Shown piece after piece: positions 1-10,674 of a stretch of 64,000 bases of DNA. Where the stretch lies: the NCBI RefSeq assembly GCF_026213295.1, contig NC_079413.1, forward strand, positions 15,964,938-16,028,937, written 5' to 3'. This DNA is from Gadus chalcogrammus. Its lineage: Eukaryota > Chordata > Actinopteri > Gadiformes > Gadidae. Both the position numbers and the translations under genes were made by a program. Positions within the stretch are counted from its first letter, which is position 1; every line of letters begins with the position of its first letter. The notes below the pieces were generated by a model, which did no database searches, was not told the DNA's origin, and saw only the letters and a list, made by a program, of their open reading frames with translations.

Positions 1-382
1 GCCGACGGCATGAATACGTCCCGGCTCCCGGGACATTGTCTGGCTAGGTGTCCGGTAAGGCCGCAACTGTAGCACCTTCTGTCCTCTCTGGGCTCCTGGG
101 AGATGGTCGGCGGTCCCGGTGGGGGTGTTCGGGGGGGGGGATTCGTTCCTCGCCGATCCCGGTGCGTCTCGTGGGCCGCGAGGGGTTCCGGATGCTCTGA
201 CTCAATTGTTGAGCCACCTGCCAGTTTTCCAGTTGCCGGACCAGCTCATCAATCGTGTCGGGGTGGTTGGTGGCGAGGGTTCTCCGGGCTTAGGCAGGGA
301 GCTGACGGATGGTATTGTCGATCAGTACCCTGTCCAGGATGCTGGGTCCCTCCCCGTACGCGAGCCATCTGTGGATCAGCCT
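1..382 (-). pseudogene. Retroelement Gag remnant (SCAN-like segment plus CCHC zinc knuckle)
   Basis: Reading the minus strand from about 382 gives an amphipathic SCAN-like Gag stretch (RRLIHRWLAYGEGPSILDRV, later DELVRQLENWQ), then a basic linker. A zinc knuckle follows at 74-33, CYSCGLTGHLARQC, with exact CX2CX4HX4C spacing. This order is typical of Gag from Ty3/gypsy-like retroelements. An in-frame TAA interrupts the SCAN-like part, and the run of ten G at 131-140 probably hides a frame change, so the copy is dead. The rest of the element would lie left of base 1. The knuckle is read directly; the family placement is inferred from domain order. Confidence 0.6.
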
Positions 383-427
383 CCGGTGTTGGGAGGCTGA
401 TCCACAGCCTCCCAACACCGGAGGCTG
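377..427. repeat. Perfect 23-bp inverted repeat with a 5-nt loop, at the edge of the Gag remnant
   Basis: Arm 377-399 is the exact reverse complement of 405-427, with bases 400-404 as loop. A second, overlapping inverted repeat pairs 371-384 with 392-405. The Gag reading stops here, so the fold-back marks a rearrangement end point. Confidence 0.9.
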
Positions 428-430
428 TTG

Positions 431-615
431 TTGTTCATAGTCAACTTATATAGTGCATTTATTTAAGCTCTCAACAGCATAACCATACAGCTTCGCCTTC
501 GCCACATCGCCGGGAAAACACGGCACACGCAAAGTACATCCATGGAATCAGCCGTTCAAAACCAGTCTGCATGAATCGTATGACAACTGGATGGCAGGGG
601 ATGCGGACAAGGAAT
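431..615 (+). repeat. Direct repeat, copy A (185 bp)
   Basis: This 185-bp block recurs almost unchanged at 1105-1289 (both contain TTGTTCATAGTC and GGGGATGCGGACAAGGAAT). Copy A lies outside the hAT element that starts at 739 and copy B lies inside it. Open reading frames across it are shadows; no protein family is recognised. Confidence 0.85.
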
Positions 616-689
616 GGTGGAGGGGTGGAGGGGTGGTGGCATGTGGGGCAGCAGCGTGACCCGAAGTCAAACTTGTGACCAGAATCAGA

Positions 690-738
690 GGTAGGTTTAG
701 GGTTAGGGTTAAGGTTCTGGTTAGGGTTCGGGTTCTGG
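690..738 (+). repeat. Degenerate TTAGGG-like stretch
   Basis: Tandem TTAGGG, TTAAGG and TTCGGG hexamers occur over about 50 bp and end in GGTTCTGG, which is also the target-site duplication of the adjacent hAT element. A short interstitial telomere-like tract, too short to imply a former chromosome end. Confidence 0.6.
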
Positions 739-1104
739 CAGTGGCGGAGCCAGAATGATTTTATAGGGGTGGCCAGACTGGGACCAAAATTCTCATAGTG
801 GTGGCTACATAAATCAGAAACATGATTGTTTTCATTAAGCATCTAAAGTCGGCTTTACCTGATAGTATTAGGCCTTTTCATACCGCTGACATACCAGGCA
901 GCGGAAAAAACGACTAGTTTATTCTAACTATTCTAGTAGTCCCAGTCCCCAATCCTGGAGTTAACTTAAACATACCCATCTAGAGGGTACATCTAGAGAA
1001 AATAAGTCCATTATTTTAGTGTCTCATTTTTGCGATTTTCACTGGCTACAATATTGTATCTGTCAGTTGTCAAATTTGCTGAAGAAAATGTTAAACTTAA
1101 ATAA

Positions 1105-1289
1105 TTGTTCATAGTCTACTTATATAGTGCATTTATTTAAGCTCTCAACAGCATAACCATACAGCTTCGCCTTCGCCACATCGCCGGGAAAAAACGGCAC
1201 ACGCAAAGTACATCCATGGAATCAGCTGTTCAAAACCAGTCTGCATGAATCGTATGACAACTGGATGGCAGGGGATGCGGACAAGGAAT
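1105..1289 (+). repeat. Direct repeat, copy B (185 bp)
   Basis: Nearly identical to 431-615. It lies within the 739-3571 element; the sequences flanking the two copies differ. Confidence 0.85.
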
Positions 1290-1844
1290 ACACCGCAGGG
1301 GAGAACATGAGAGCCCCAACTCGCCGCATAGTAGCCTGGGTGCTTTAAGCATTGAACAAGCTGGATACGGAGTGGGTGAAAAACTATGTGTGTGTGTGTG
1401 TGTGTGTGTGTCACTCTGTTCGAGCCTGCATGAGAGTTCAATGTTGTCATTAGCTGTTACGTCTTTCTGACCAATCGCAGTTCAAGGCCGACCTGGGCTG
1501 TATATTCGGGAGGGGGCGCTCAGTTACTCCCCTCTAGAGAAAATCGAATTGGTTGCGACGTTGACCTGGCGCCCCCCGAAAAGTTAACGGGCCACAGTGA
1601 ATTCTCCCAACTCTCCCGATTACCACACAGGCACGCACTGCGTGTGCGTGCGTGCCTGTGTTTGTGTGCAGGGCAGGCGTTATTCAATTGCCTGGTAAAC
1701 ATGTAGGCCTACGGTAATATTCATACTGGTTTAAATAATGCATTTGATAGGCTATTTCCCATCGTTGCTGAGCAAGAGTTTTGTTCGAAAGTTCAGTGAT
1801 AGAAAACAAATAATAGCCCGGGCTATTTACGTTTTACGGTAGGC

Positions 1845-3050
1845 CAGAGGTGGGTAGAGTACTGAAAATCTATACTCAAGTAAAAGTACAATTACTTCCT
1901 TCAAATGTACTTGAGTAAAAGTAAATATTCCAATTGTAAAAACCTACTTGAGTAAGAGTAAAAAAGTACTTTGTTTTAAAGTTACTAAAATTACAAGTTA
2001 CTTTACATTTTTGTATTGCAGTGCTTGGATCAGTGAAAAAGACCTAACGTGTGTATGTGTGAGAAAGATGCACTCTCAAACATTTCTTCACAAGTTGCTT
2101 TCATTGTGTATTGTTCATTAAACAAACATAGGCCATCAAACAAATTTACACAAAACATGGAATTTAACTTCAGCTTTGACAAAAGCATGTAGGAACAGTT
2201 ACCAATTAAACACTAACCTGGCTGGGGGGGGGGGGGGGGGGGGGGGGAAGAGAGAGAGAGAGAGAGAGTGGTATAATGAGCACATACCACAGCCTGTCGT
2301 GATCTATTGCTTAATTATAAATAGCTCTGGTTGTTGTTTCTGTTCCACGACATTTTGTATGTCATGTTTGTGGTGTGGGATGAAGAGAGTGGTAATGAAT
2401 CAGATGTAGTGAGTGTAACATAATTCACCTACAGTATTTTGTTATGTGTTCTTTCAATTGTGCTGTCGTTTACTGCATGTCATTTACTGTTTTGGCGGTT
2501 CAGGGATCGCTGTCCCTTTAAGGATTACGGCGTCTCATGACGTCAGAGCCCATGCGGGATTTGTTTACCTGCAGCAAGTTTTGATTTCTGGCTTTTCTCT
2601 TTGACTAAATAAACGAGTCACACCACTGTGTGCTCAACGTGCGAAATTGTATCTTTCACTTGTTGCAATTTCCACACAGATTTGTTTTGACCCAATTGCG
2701 ATTCAGCCTATGCATAGCATGGTCTGGCTCGAGTCCTCAGCCCCAACGTAATTGTGAGCTGTCTCCCCGGCAATGGAATCGCTACAATATTGCAATCTAG
2801 GGAGGGGGCGTCGCTAACGTGTACGCTTGTATTACAGTCAACGAAGATAATATGTTTATCAAAATACTAATTTTAATGAAGGCACGATGGAAAATGTAAT
2901 TGAGTAAAGAGTAGAACTCTAAATCAAATATTTACTCGAGTAAGAGTAAAATTACAGACTTAAAAAAGGAAGGTGAAAAGTTTTTTTTATCCGAAAAAAG
3001 TACTTTTTTACTCATTTGCGTTACTTGTAACTCGTTACTACCCACCCCTG
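1845..3050. mobile_element. Nested hAT non-autonomous element (CAGAGGTGGGTAG ends)
   Basis: The left end CAGAGGTGGGTAG pairs with the right end CTACCCACCCCTG. The 8-bp duplication CGGTAGGC lies at 1837-1844 and 3051-3058. Subterminal AGTAAAAGTA and ACTTGAGTA motifs are inverted between the ends. The interior holds a G homopolymer (2224-2247), a GA tract and, near 2262-2320, a block that recurs at about 55918-56068. A segment near 2490-2670 with AATAAA resembles an LTR or promoter fragment but was not resolved. No protein family recognised. Confidence 0.9.
2224..2268 (+). repeat. Poly-G run followed by a GA microsatellite
   Basis: Twenty-four G followed by AAGA and (GA)n. Low-complexity sequence inside the nested hAT element; it explains the glycine-rich shadow reading. 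Confidence 0.95.
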
Positions 3051-3579
3051 CGGTAGGCCTACCTGTCATGCACCTACCCGATGTCAAGTGGACCGGGTTG
3101 AATTCACTGCGGGTCTCTCTTATATCCATCTTACCAAAGATATTTTGGTACTGTCCTTCTCAGCACTCTCTGATCTCACTAAAAGGCTGCTGGCAGCACG
3201 AAACAGCATAATCGACGAGATGCGCTATGCATAGAGAAGAAAGAATACCGACGTTGAATTTGCAACATTTTGCAACTAATTATTCTAAATCTGCCCATAC
3301 ATGGACACGGCAGAATTTTGCGGTTTTCACACGCTACAATGTTGCATCTGTGACTGCTGGTAATTCAATCACAAAGAAGTAAACTCTACTCGCATTGGAA
3401 GCTCCCGTTTTGTGTTGCAGTAAAATGCGTCCTTAAGGGAACGACAGCTATGCGAAAATAACGTTTCTATTTTTTTTTTTTGGCCCGGTCGTAGGGGTGG
3501 CCAGCGGGGTGGCCGAAGTTTGACCAATGGTGGCCACGGCCACCCCTGGCCACCACGTGGCTCCGCCACTGGGTTCTGG

Positions 3580-4413
3580 GGCGTCTGTCCCCCTAGGATG
3601 ATGTTCAGCACAATAACACGCTTATTTTTGTGTTAACTTGACTGTTTTGCGTGGAGGGTATGGAAATGAAAAGAAGAATACATTTGAGGTTCATTCTCGG
3701 TTATTCATAAAGGTAATGTTTTAATTTACATGTGTTAAGGTGATTTGAGGTTTCATGAGCCGCGTCGTGATGTGATTTCGAAGCGGGGTCTCTGTGGGGT
3801 GGAGGGCAGAGTTGGCGGCAGGACAATGTCTCTCTCTCAGCTCAAAGAGAGCAGAGTGTGGTGAACACCGTCCTCTTTACAGGAACAGACGAGGGAGGAG
3901 CCGTTGGCCGCTCAACCTTTTGTGTTGACAGCGGAACTGGAGCAAGTCCTGCTGTCTCCATGGAGGGACGGGAGGGTCTGGGCTCTGCTGGTTCAATACA
4001 GTGACTGACTGAGGGCTGGGAGACCCATGACCAGCCTCAACAGTGGGAGTGTATAACCAAGCACAGGGTACCGGACACACAGCTGGAACACCCCAACCCA
4101 AAAAGTCCAAGACCAAACCCATCCCAGCAAACTGAACCCACACCGAACTCGAAACATTTCACCTCCCCTAATGAAAAGTACTGAATAAAAGCTATTTCAG
4201 GATGGAGGATATTAAGTAGCAGGTGTCCCCCCCCCCCCCCCCCCCCCGAGTTGTCTCTCCCCCTCCAGTGGTCTCTTCCCCCCTGCCCCCCCCCCCCAGA
4301 TGCCCCCCACCCCTCCAGTGTTGTCCCCCTCTTGCGTTGGCAGGAGATGCCAGGACTCACAGTGAAGGTGTTCTCCAGCGCTATGGAGAGAGGGGTCATT
4401 TAGTATCGTATTG
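3580..4413. other. Intergenic stretch with poly-C tracts, no gene recognised
   Basis: Between two hAT elements. C-rich low-complexity tracts lie near 4226-4320. Several short frames cross it, but none shows a known domain or convincing codon bias. Confidence 0.6.
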
Positions 4414-4905
4414 CAGTGGCTGCTCGCCTATAGAGGGCGCTGGGGCGCCGCCCTCCCGCCGACCGGACATCTTTTCTTTTTTAAATATCCTATATTTTTT
4501 TTAATAATCTTCTCATTTGGAGAATTAATCTATTTTAATTGCATTCGAATAATGCATTTACTTTAGAATATCTTTAGAATCCCCCATCATTAAATCTTCA
4601 TTCACTTAGGCCTACATGTTCAACGTTCATTTTGGTGATGTCTTCCGTGGGGCGCAGTTCGCTCAGCCCCACATGCCTGAATTATTAGCCAATGGTTCCC
4701 CCGTTGCTAGGCAGAATAGTACATAATTTCGCCAATCAGCGTCGTCGAATTGTATGGCTTTGGGGCGCTCAAGATATAGCCCCAAGCGCAGTGCAACGTC
4801 CACTGCGCGTAACCGCGCATTTGCCATTACCTCAGAGATCCGCAAGATGGCGACTTTGAGTACTGCTACCACTGTTTCCCTGTGAGTTCAGCTAGCCCCA
4901 AATTC

Positions 4906-5245
4906 AGTTAAGTCTATGCTTATGAATCCCTTCGAAAGAAGAACATTTGCGGAAAAATTGCAAGTAAAAGAAAATGCCAGAAGTGAACATAACCCAACAA
5001 GCAAGAGAAAAGGATAGAGCCTACAAGAGAAGTTTTTCCAGAGTTTGGTTCAGGCTTGGCTAACTAGCTGTGGGTATGCCAATGCAATTTTTTGCTTTCC
5101 TTGTACTTTTTAAAATAAGTGCGTGTGATAGTTCGTGGACACAGACAGGGTTGACAGACCTGAAACATCTGTCAGAACGGATAAAAAAAACACAAGCGAG
5201 CAAGAGTGCATAGGAACAACTGTGTGAAGCTAGCCATGCTAGAGG
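4906..5245 (+). pseudogene. hAT transposase N-terminal remnant, TTF-type zinc finger (ZMYM1/DUF4371-like)
   Basis: The plus strand encodes SMLMNPFERRTFAEKLQVKE. Split between frames, there follow FSRVWFRLG, CGYANAIFCFPCTF (the aromatic/Cys pattern of a TTF zinc finger), TGLTDLKHLSERIKK and HRNNCVKLAML. These match in order the N-terminal part of ZMYM1-like hAT transposases found widely in fish. At least one in-frame stop and several frameshifts make it a pseudogene. The catalytic RNase-H-like region is not seen. Family assignment comes from memory of the conserved block order, not a search. Confidence 0.65.
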
Positions 5246-5339
5246 TAAGCAACTTGTATTTATTCCACTAGCCTGTATTTCCCTTGAGATGGACACTGGT
5301 TGCAGACCCTCACAACCTCCCCCCACCCCTTTCAAGTGT

Positions 5340-5625
5340 ACTGTATATAGTTCTCTGCAAACCTATGGTGGGACCAGGCCTTCATTGTGCATATTGTATA
5401 TAGTCCTCTGCAAACCTATTCAGTGTACATACTGTATATAGTTCTCTGCAAACATGGTGGCATCAGGCCTTCAGTGTGCATATTGTATATAGTCCTCTGT
5501 AAACCTATTCAGTGTACATACTGTAAATAGTCCTCTGCAAACCTATGGTGGCATCAGGCCTTCAGTGTGCATATTGTACTGTATGTAGTCCTCTGCAAAC
5601 CTATGTTGGTGTCATGCCTTAAGTG
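5340..5625 (+). repeat. Imperfect minisatellite (CTCTGCAAACCTAT units)
   Basis: Repeated blocks combine TATATAGTCCTCTGCAAAC with TCAGTGTGCATATTGTA or TCAGTGTACATACTGTA. At least five variants of the shorter block occur in tandem, with CATCAGGCCTTCAG between some. It lies inside the hAT element, upstream of the CT tract. Confidence 0.85.
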
Positions 5626-5749
5626 TGTCTTCAACAACCACACACAAAAGTTTGCACATTTCATGTATTTGTCTAAATGCATACTAATGGTCTGTAGATA
5701 TATTTATGAGTGACGTTTACCAACACAATGGCTTGGCCGTCACCCATTA

Positions 5750-5750
<1 letters not shown>

Positions 5751-5837
<87 letters not shown>
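5751..5837 (+). repeat. (CT)n microsatellite
   Basis: About 43 uninterrupted CT dinucleotides, followed by CACA and a short GA run. Ser/Leu repeat readings over it are artefacts. Confidence 0.98.
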
Positions 5838-5840
<3 letters not shown>

Positions 5841-5862
5841 GAGAGAGAGAGAATGTTACCTT

Positions 5863-7541
5863 GGCCCTCATTTATCAAACAAACGTAGAAATGAGCGCAA
5901 ATCTGAACGCATGATTCATCTTACGATAGGACCCACGTGAGATTTACGAAACCTTCGTATCACACCAATCCCAGCGTACGAAGGATCTTGGTGTTGATAA
6001 ATACGGCGGCTGAGATCGATCGTAATTAACGTAACACGCCCATATAAAAGCACGTCTTCAGAAGTCTCGCCCCTAACTTTTACGACATGGAGAAACGTCC
6101 AACGGTAAAATAGAGAAATTTTTCCGAGACCCAAATGGAGACGCTCGGGTCACTGGTGGATGCGAACCGTCTGGTTTTATTTGGTAGCCTAAAAGCTGGC
6201 ATTAAAGGCCAGCAAAAGAATGCTATATGGAAGGAAATAACTGTTGCAGTGAATAGTGTTTTAATGTTCGTCGGGCTACGGAAGAGTTTGTTAATTAAAT
6301 TAATTAAATAATAAATTAAATGTACAACTTCTGTTATCCAGCTTAAAACATTTCACATATATGCTATTGTTTGCATTCCGTTAAAGTTATTTAATTCCGA
6401 ATGAGGTGAAGAAAAAATGGTCCGACATGAAGCTCAGCACCAAAAAACGTGTTGCGGCTGTGAAGCCGGCCAAGCAAGAAACGGGAGGAGACTCACCGAG
6501 ATGACTCTGACCATGTAGTGCGCCCTGATGTAGACGAGCCCAACGTTGCTATTTTGGAAAATAAAAGAATCGTGCGTGCCCCCAGGCCATCGGGCTACCA
6601 TGTTCAGGATTGACATTCTGGCATCGCAAATAATCTGAACATTAACTGAATGGTAGCTTTTGCGGTTGATGTAGGCCTACGCGTAATCATTAATAGATGG
6701 TTCATACGCACATGGGTACAATCAACCGCACCAATCACATTTGGAAACCTAGCAATAGCATACAAATCCCGTTTGATTCCAGTTTGCTGATCGTTATTAT
6801 ATGGGAATTTAATATAACGTTCGGAGAGGGACATTATAGCTGCCAAAACTGCTGGCATGGTTCGGCTAATACTTGGCTGGGAAATAGCAGACCTGTCCCC
6901 GATCTCCCGCTGCAAGATCCCGGTGGCCAAAAATCCCAAGGTAGAGCAAACCTGCACAGGTATTGCGTTTGATCGCCTAGTTTCTCGCCTTAACTGTGGC
7001 TCCAAAGCATTGCATAGCTCCATCAGGAGATGCCTTGGGAGAAGAAAACGACTCTAGAGCCATTCATCGCCCTCCTTAAAAAAATCGGCGCGGTCTCGAA
7101 AAACTCTCTCGTCTGTGCGTTGAGGTCCTTAACAGAGCCAGATCTGCCATCGCTGAGACACGACCACCTATTTGGCAAAGCTCCTTAATATAGACAGCTG
7201 AATATACATTTCACCTGTCACATTCTAATTATTTTCATAGCAATACTGTTTTTAATTAGGCCTGACTTGATTGTAATTGTTTGAACGGCTGGGCTAATTC
7301 CCATTTATTTAGTAATTAATACAGATGTTGAACATGGGCTACTTGTGCTGCCCTATTCATCATTGAAATACCCGTATGTTGCGCCAAAGAAACTTGCGTA
7401 CACGAGCTCAGAGATGACGTGAGATTTCATCGCAGCCTGCGCTCACGTTCAAATTGATAAATGCCAAGCTCAACGTTGAAATGAGCGTACGTCCATTTTA
7501 CGCACGTTTTCTGTCGTACGCTCGTTTGATAAATGAGGGCC
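5863..7541 (-). mobile_element. PIF/Harbinger-like element with GGCCCTCATTTATCAAAC ends
   Basis: The left end GGCCCTCATTTATCAAAC is the reverse complement of the right end, apart from one base further inside. A 3-bp duplication CTT lies at 5860-5862 and 7542-7544, as expected for PIF/Harbinger. It carries a broken HARBI1-like transposase on the minus strand and sits inside the hAT element at 4414-7823. It is the younger of the two, because the hAT ends still match around it. Confidence 0.85.
6434..7105 (-). pseudogene. HARBI1-like (PIF/Harbinger) transposase, broken
   Basis: From about 7105 the minus strand reads FRDRADFFKEGDEWL, then an in-frame TAG (7056-7054), then SRFLLPRHLLMELCNALEP. 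An HTH-like stretch QREIGDRSAISQPSISR follows, then IARFPNVIGAVDCTH, where the Asp is the first catalytic residue of DDE_Tnp_4. A second frame (6616-6434) continues with NMVARWPGGTHDSF, a conserved later block with the second Asp-bearing region (GTHDS). The segment between the blocks is shifted and shortened. The last catalytic Glu region was not found. Together these match HARBI1-type transposases (usually about 350 aa) and show a dead copy. Confidence 0.8.
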
Positions 7542-7823
7542 CTTGTGTGTAATTCAAAGTTATTGTTGATGAATCTGCACTCTTAATGTTGCTGATTTTA
7601 GTAAAAAAATTTACTGAAAACTTAGTTCCCTGGCCCCATTCGTCTTTGTAAGTAAATGTTCTTTTTTGCCTTTACTATTTTGTCAGAATGCACCAGAATG
7701 CTTCGTTTGTTTGTGAAAATCACAAAAAAATCTTGTGGGGGAGGATGCCCCCAGACCCCCCTACAGGGGTTTGGAATGCAAACGTTCAGCCCCCCCTCAA
7801 ATAAATTCCACCAGCCGCCACTG

Positions 7824-8639
7824 TCGTATTGTATTTAAGAGGCCCATGTATGCTATTGTGATGGACAGTAAGACATAGTGGTCTCTATGGTCTTGGACCC
7901 ACAGCAGAAAGGTTTGGGGTTCCAATCCCGAAGTCTGCACTACACGTGTGGTCCAGGCCCCCAGGACGGGCGCATACTTCCGCAATCCACCAGTGCTCAG
8001 AGGCCAAGCCTGGTATTGCAGCTGTTTAAGCTGGCTGTGGACGGGGGTCCGTCATTTCATGTGGCCCAGAAGTAGATATCGCCGTCCACTCCAATACAAG
8101 TGGGGAACAGGATTGTGTCTCCGCAAAAAATGTCTGGATATCAATCAAAGGCTCATAATTACCTTCATGCCATGTCCTAAAATTGTTTTAAGTTTTTTCT
8201 TTCCAAAACGCCACCTCAAGCGTTTTATTAGCCGTTATCTCGCTGGGGAAGAGGGGTGTGCAGCTGAAAGGAGTCGTAGTGAAACAAATGGCATCCGAGA
8301 GGGCCTAGTTCATCTGCTGCTCAATATCTCTCATGGTCCTCTGCTTGCGATCATTGTGATTCATCATGTATTGATCCATTTATTCAAAAGATCCAAAGAC
8401 AAAGAAGCGGTGCATTACGGTATCAGTTCTATATTTCTGCATCCGGTACGTCACGGACTAGGCCACGTGTCTTGGCCCCATAACGCGGAAGCAAATCGCT
8501 CCTGTATGTTACCCTGCGCCACTGAGCAGTTTGTATAGGAATGAATGGGCGGCCATTTTCCAGTCCGTGGTCCATCCTTTATTCTGTCCTTGGTGTGGTC
8601 ACCCTTGAGCACGGTGCCTCAGCCCTACAGGCCGATGAA
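7824..8639. other. Repeat-derived spacer, block shared with 41.49-41.61 kb
   Basis: No gene recognised. The reverse complement of about 8290-8420 resembles 41490-41610 (both contain TTCTTTGTCTTTGGATCTTT), so a dispersed repeat lies here on the minus strand. A tRNA B-box-like string near 7913-7928 is not supported by a full tRNA fold. Confidence 0.5.
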
Positions 8640-8923
8640 TATGGAAAGCCAAGAAGGCCACAATCCGGCCCTAGAATGGCACGGTAAAAGTGCAAAACCG
8701 CAAGGAAACCGTACGGAATCCATACGGATTCCGTGCAGTTTGGCAAGAATTCCGTACGGATTCCGTACGGTTCCCTATGGAAAGCCAAGAAGGCCACAAT
8801 CCGGCCCTAGAATGGCACGGTAAAAGTGCAAAACTGCGTACGGAAACCGTACGGATTCCGTGCGGTTTGGCAAGAATTCCATACGGAATCCGTACGGTTT
8901 CCGTACGGATTCCGTACGGTTTT

Positions 8924-8955
8924 GAATGACTAATAGCCGCGGCTATTAGTCATTC
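8924..8955. repeat. 32-bp perfect palindrome in fold-back TIR
   Basis: GAATGACTAATAGCCG followed directly by its reverse complement. The same palindrome occurs at 10084-10115, 13124-13155, 33510-33541 and 36576-36607, one per TIR of this family. Confidence 0.95.
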
Positions 8956-9442
8956 ACTCCGGCTATTAGTCATTCACTCCGGCTATTAGTTATTCACTCC
9001 GGCTATTAGGTATGCAGAACGAGCCCCTCCCTCTTCTTTGCTTGACCACTAAGTTTGAAGGCTGTCTAACCAATCAGAGCTGCAGTGCCTCCATGTTTCG
9101 CTGTAACATAAAGCTGTGTTGTCTTTACTAGTTTCACTACAATGTAATGACCACCATTAGCTAGTGGAAAATACATTTGTGTCTAGTACAGTGATATATT
9201 TGTATATGTTATGCTATATATTGAGATGGCAGTGTGCGAAATACCCGACAATATTCGGGGATGTCCTCATCCCCAGATTGTTCTCGATATGCAGTAGCCA
9301 GCTAGGCCATAACATTACATAACATGAACATGAACTGAATAAATGCCAGGTATATAGCATATCGGAGACGGGCACACAATCAGTGCATTTGCAAATGAGA
9401 GCATGCAGTATGACTGATCTTGTGACATGTGGTCGGAGAGAG

Positions 9443-9483
<41 letters not shown>

Positions 9484-9989
9484 AAGTTGTTGAAGGAATT
9501 GTTTCTACTTGACGTTACAATATTTCATGGATGCAAGCAAGCCAAGACAATCAATCTATATCTATAGCCTACATGACAACACACACACACACACACGCAC
9601 ACACTTTAAACACACTGGTAAAGCAATAGGAGCCTGCATTGGCTAAAGTTGTTGCGATTATAACAGGGGGGGGCAAAGTTGTGCATTACAATGCAAACAC
9701 GACAATAATTGGCACCGTTCTTGCGCACTCAGAAGAACATGAACTGAATAAATGCCAGGTATATAGCATATCGGAGACGGGCACACAATCAGTGCATTTG
9801 CAAATGAGAGCCTGCAGTATGACCGATCTTGTGACATTATTTAACCATCCATCTACAGCTAATACGATCAGACAGATACATCATTGATCACATATAAGCC
9901 CACAACAAGCCCAACATCACCACGGCTATGGAAAGCCAAGAAGGCCACAATCCGGACCTAGATTGGCGCGGTAAAAGTGCAAAACCGTA

Positions 9990-10081
9990 CGGTTTTGCAA
10001 GAATTCCGTACGGAATCCGTACGGAATCCGTACGGTTTCCGTACGGTTTCCGTACGGATTCCGTACGGATTCCGTACGGTT
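9990..10081. repeat. 11-bp phased CCGTACGG palindrome array, left TIR
   Basis: CCGTACGG cores are separated by AAT, ATT or TTT, giving an 11-bp period. Every core is self-complementary and contains two CpG. Equivalent arrays lie near 8700-8920, 13157-13306, 33397-33506 and 36611-36652, with different unit numbers and orders. Confidence 0.92.
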
Positions 10082-10561
10082 TTGAATGACTAATAGCCGC
10101 GGCTATTAGTCATTCACTCCGGCTATTAGTTATTCACTCCGGCTATTAGGTATGCAGAACGAGCCCCTCCCCTTCTTTGCTTGACCACTAAGTTTGAAGG
10201 CTGTCTAACCAATCAGTGAAGAGAAAGACCAGACTAAAGTAACGCATTGTCGAAACTAGAGCGGCAGTCAGTGCCTCCATGTTTCGCCGTAACATAAGGC
10301 TGTGTTGTCTTTACTAGTTTCACTACAATGTAATGACCACCACTAGCTAGTGGAAAATATATTTGTGTCTAGTACAGTGATATATTTGTATATGTTAGGC
10401 TATATATTGAGATGGCAGTGTGCGAAATACCCATCATTATTCGGGGATGCCCTCATCCCCAGATTGTTCGCGATATGCAGTAGCCAGCTCGGCCATAACA
10501 TTACAATATTTCATGGATGCAAGCAAGCCAAGACAATCGATCTATATCTATAGCCTACATG

Positions 10562-10674
<113 letters not shown>

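Larger units (their letters stand above)
739..3571. mobile_element. hAT element with complete TSD (CAGTGGCGGAGCCA ends)
   Basis: The left end CAGTGGCGGAGCCA matches the right end TGGCTCCGCCACTG as a terminal inverted repeat. The 8-bp duplication GGTTCTGG flanks it at 731-738 and 3572-3579, the hAT signature. Inside the ends, GGGGTGGCCA motifs are also inverted. No transposase reading is recognised, so it is non-autonomous or decayed. It contains the 185-bp repeat copy B (1105-1289), a short TG tract near 1387-1411 and a whole younger element at 1845-3050. Without the nested insertion it would be about 1.6 kb. Confidence 0.9.
4414..7823 (+). mobile_element. Decayed hAT element (CAGTGGCTGCTCGCC end) with TSD TCGTATTG
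   Basis: The left end CAGTGGCTGCTCGCC and right end CCAGCCGCCACTG form imperfect terminal inverted repeats. The 8-bp duplication TCGTATTG is exact at 4406-4413 and 7824-7831. The plus strand at 4906-5245 carries decayed TTF-type zinc-finger coding sequence of the ZMYM1-like hAT lineage. A minisatellite, a CT microsatellite and a PIF/Harbinger element (5863-7541) lie inside. Confidence 0.88.

Noticed and set aside
690..738. Telomere fusion site
   Set aside because: The TTAGGG-like tract is short and degenerate; such tracts are common in interstitial DNA.
4663..4872. 69-codon minus-strand frame MVAVLKVAILRISEVM...
   Set aside because: It lies in the leader of a decayed hAT element and shows no family motif. 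The plus strand carries the transposase remnant.
7870..7960. tRNA-like B box GGGGTTCCAATCCC
   Set aside because: No convincing A box or cloverleaf could be drawn around it; a tRNA-derived SINE is possible but unsupported.
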